Shown here: positions 62,847 to 64,000 of the stretch, in pieces
Layout: each line of letters begins with the position of its first letter
Numbering within the stretch: position 1 is the first letter of the stretch
DNA from: Bradyrhizobium ottawaense
GTDB taxonomy: Bacteria; Pseudomonadota; Alphaproteobacteria; Rhizobiales; Xanthobacteraceae
Assembly (NCBI RefSeq): GCF_002278135.3
Contig: NZ_CP029425.2
Span: forward strand, 8,525,153 to 8,589,152
Direction of reading: 5' to 3'
Length of the DNA: 64,000 bases
Notes under the pieces: generated by a model
What the model saw: only the letters and a program-made list of their open reading frames with translations
Database searches by the model: none
Told to the model about the DNA's origin: nothing
Program-made: the position numbers and the translations under genes

Positions 62847-64000
62847 TTGCCAGTCATATTCACTCAACCGGTCACGCCACAGTCGATCTTCGATCGGAAG
62901 GTTTGCACCGCCTGCGCTATTCTTCGTTCCGTAGTTCTACCTGCCGATGTTTTGCAACAGTGGAAACTTTCACCGCGTTGCAAAAACCCCTGTGCTGCGG
63001 GGCTAAGATGAATTCGCGCACGCAGGAGTTCTGCACACCGTAGATTCACCGGAACGCGCGTGGCTATGGAGTTACCCTGTGAAACGAGACTCAAAAAGCG
63101 ATGTCTCGCTAATCACTTATCGACATAGCGACCGCAAGCATTTGGAAAATTCGCCGACACGTCCGGCGCGTGACGAATTTGTAAAAATTTTTTTAGCAGT
63201 GACGGAGAATTGTCACATGATGCCCGGCATTCTCGATTCTGTGCACGAATCCAAAAACTTGCTTCCGAGCCTGTGAACAACTCCCGCGCGGCGTTAACCG
63301 AGGTCAAGTTTTTTGACGCCTCAAGTGTGAATCAATTTCGTTGCGAGTCTTTCCGCATAGTGTATTCCTTAAGTCGTCAGCGGCGCCCACGATCTTCAGA
63401 CCAGCGCGGTTTAGGAAACGGGGCGAGCGTGCAAATCGGCGGCGGTGTGCACGTAGGCGACGCTTCAAAAAGCGAATGTCGGATCAAAAACCCATAGCAA
63501 TATGGGAATGGTATCTCTTTGTCTGAATGTCTCCAAGCGGGATCTTGCGTATCCCGATCGCGCGAGACGCACGGACATCGCAAAGTTACCCCGACACGAG
63601 CGATGGCGAAGCCGAGCGGACGAACAGTGCAGACGGGCAGGGCATCAGCGATTTTTCGTCGCGGGTGTCTTCAGAAGCAGGACCTTGTCGTGAGCGATCA
63701 CGGCAGGACGGGGAGGTATCATGGCCTACGGATTCAACGCGGTATTGACACAAGTTCCATCGTTCAACGATGCCGTCTCCGATCCGTCCAGCGTTCAGCC
63801 TCCCACGTGCGAGGGCGCGTCGAGTACGCGCTGACCTCGCGAACTCTCCATCTCCGACATCGCTGATCTGACCCGCGGCGTTTGCGCCGAACGGTCGAGC
63901 TATGCCTGACGATGGACTCGCTTGAGGTCGCGCCATGACCAGGGAACCCCTGCATGGCGCTCACAACGCAACCTTATCTCTCAAGAGAAGTTTTTTGACG
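62847..64000. other. Gene-poor region upstream of the expected dnaA; candidate replication-origin/control region
   Basis: No convincing conventional gene over 1.15 kb. Seen directly: an AT-rich patch GAATTTGTAAAAATTTTTTTA (63175-63195); TTATCGACA (63117-63125), one mismatch from the DnaA box; TGTGAACAA (63272-63280) and other TGTGxA words; six GANTC sites between 63043 and 63349, four of them in 115 bp (63235-63349); a CCCATA-GCAA-TATGGG hairpin (63491-63506); and a duplicated 13-mer (AAGTTTTTTGACG at 63306-63318 and 63988-64000). That rpsT is followed by dnaA here is inferred from the usual arrangement in related bacteria. Confidence 0.45.
63721..63834 (+). CDS. Possible 37-aa leader or small protein
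   Basis: ATG GCC TAC start preceded 5 nt upstream by ACGGGGAGG, the strongest ribosome-site match in the last kilobase. The 37-residue product MAYGFNAVLTQVPSFNDAVS... ends in a Ser/Thr-rich tail with one Cys. Coding character is weak, so it may be a leader peptide for the expected downstream dnaA gene or chance. Confidence 0.3.
   Translation: MAYGFNAVLTQVPSFNDAVSDPSSVQPPTCEGASSTR

Noticed and set aside
63290..63310. A CtrA box (TTAA-N7-TTAA) at TTAACCGAGGTCAAG
   Set aside because: The second half reads CAAG, two mismatches from TTAA; too weak to claim.

Overview
The window is high-GC alphaproteobacterial chromosome, almost certainly from a Bradyrhizobium. Three things support this. The RegS/RegR redox two-component pair matches the Bradyrhizobium proteins, including the phosphorylation residues I recall for them. 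There are many copies of the palindromic intergenic repeats typical of this genus. Polyhydroxybutyrate, ABC-type organic/amino-acid uptake and c-di-GMP genes are abundant, and rpsT sits beside what should be the dnaA upstream region at the right edge. No phage, insertion sequence, CRISPR array or obvious genomic island was seen; this is core/shell chromosome.

Layout. 0-6 kb: PHA depolymerase phaZ, an ABC-2 exporter pair (ATPase plus permease), the regSR two-component system and an mmcB-like DNA repair gene. 6-14.6 kb: two convergent GH13 glucosidase/amylase genes, an MBL-fold hydrolase, a divergent HxlR-regulator/monooxygenase pair, a PHB-depolymerase-type esterase and a 14-TM drug-exporter-type MFS protein. 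15-22 kb: a luciferase-like flavin monooxygenase, a cytochrome P450, an SDR, an HWE histidine kinase and a PAS-GGDEF-EAL protein. 22.4-32.6 kb: the most coherent module, a PAS-type sigma54 activator, a perfect inverted repeat plus a -24/-12 promoter, an MHS-family carboxylate transporter, a fused-subunit CoA-transferase and a five-gene branched-chain-amino-acid-type ABC importer (order SBP-G-F-H-M). It looks like a sigma54-controlled uptake and CoA-activation system for an unidentified organic acid. 32.7-37 kb: a sensor GGDEF-EAL protein translationally coupled to a PAS-GGDEF cyclase, then tRNA-Arg(CCG).

37-48.8 kb: small proteins, TspO, DNA polymerase IV, a histidine kinase, a 3-methyladenine glycosylase, an MBOAT acyltransferase with an SGNH-like partner, a GNAT, and an operon of membrane protein, winged-helix regulator and a second-type UppS prenyltransferase, followed by a secreted trypsin-like protease. 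48.8-62 kb: a DUF3551 protein, a TctC solute-binding protein, VOC, acyl-CoA ligase, HD-GYP, an IorAB-type molybdenum hydroxylase, hydrolases, an orphan polysaccharide-export lipoprotein and MsrA. 62-64 kb: rpsT with clear promoter and terminator, then about 1.15 kb without a convincing conventional gene. That stretch carries AT-rich patches, GANTC sites, degenerate DnaA-box-like words and a duplicated 13-mer, as expected upstream of dnaA and possibly at an origin.

At least eight families of imperfect palindromes occupy the intergenic gaps. One family of about 145 bp, with CCATAACCACAG-type inner arms, occurs five times here, plus a sixth diverged or hybrid copy. Four c-di-GMP proteins (two GGDEF-EAL, one GGDEF, one HD-GYP) and four sensor kinases/activators make the window rich in signalling.
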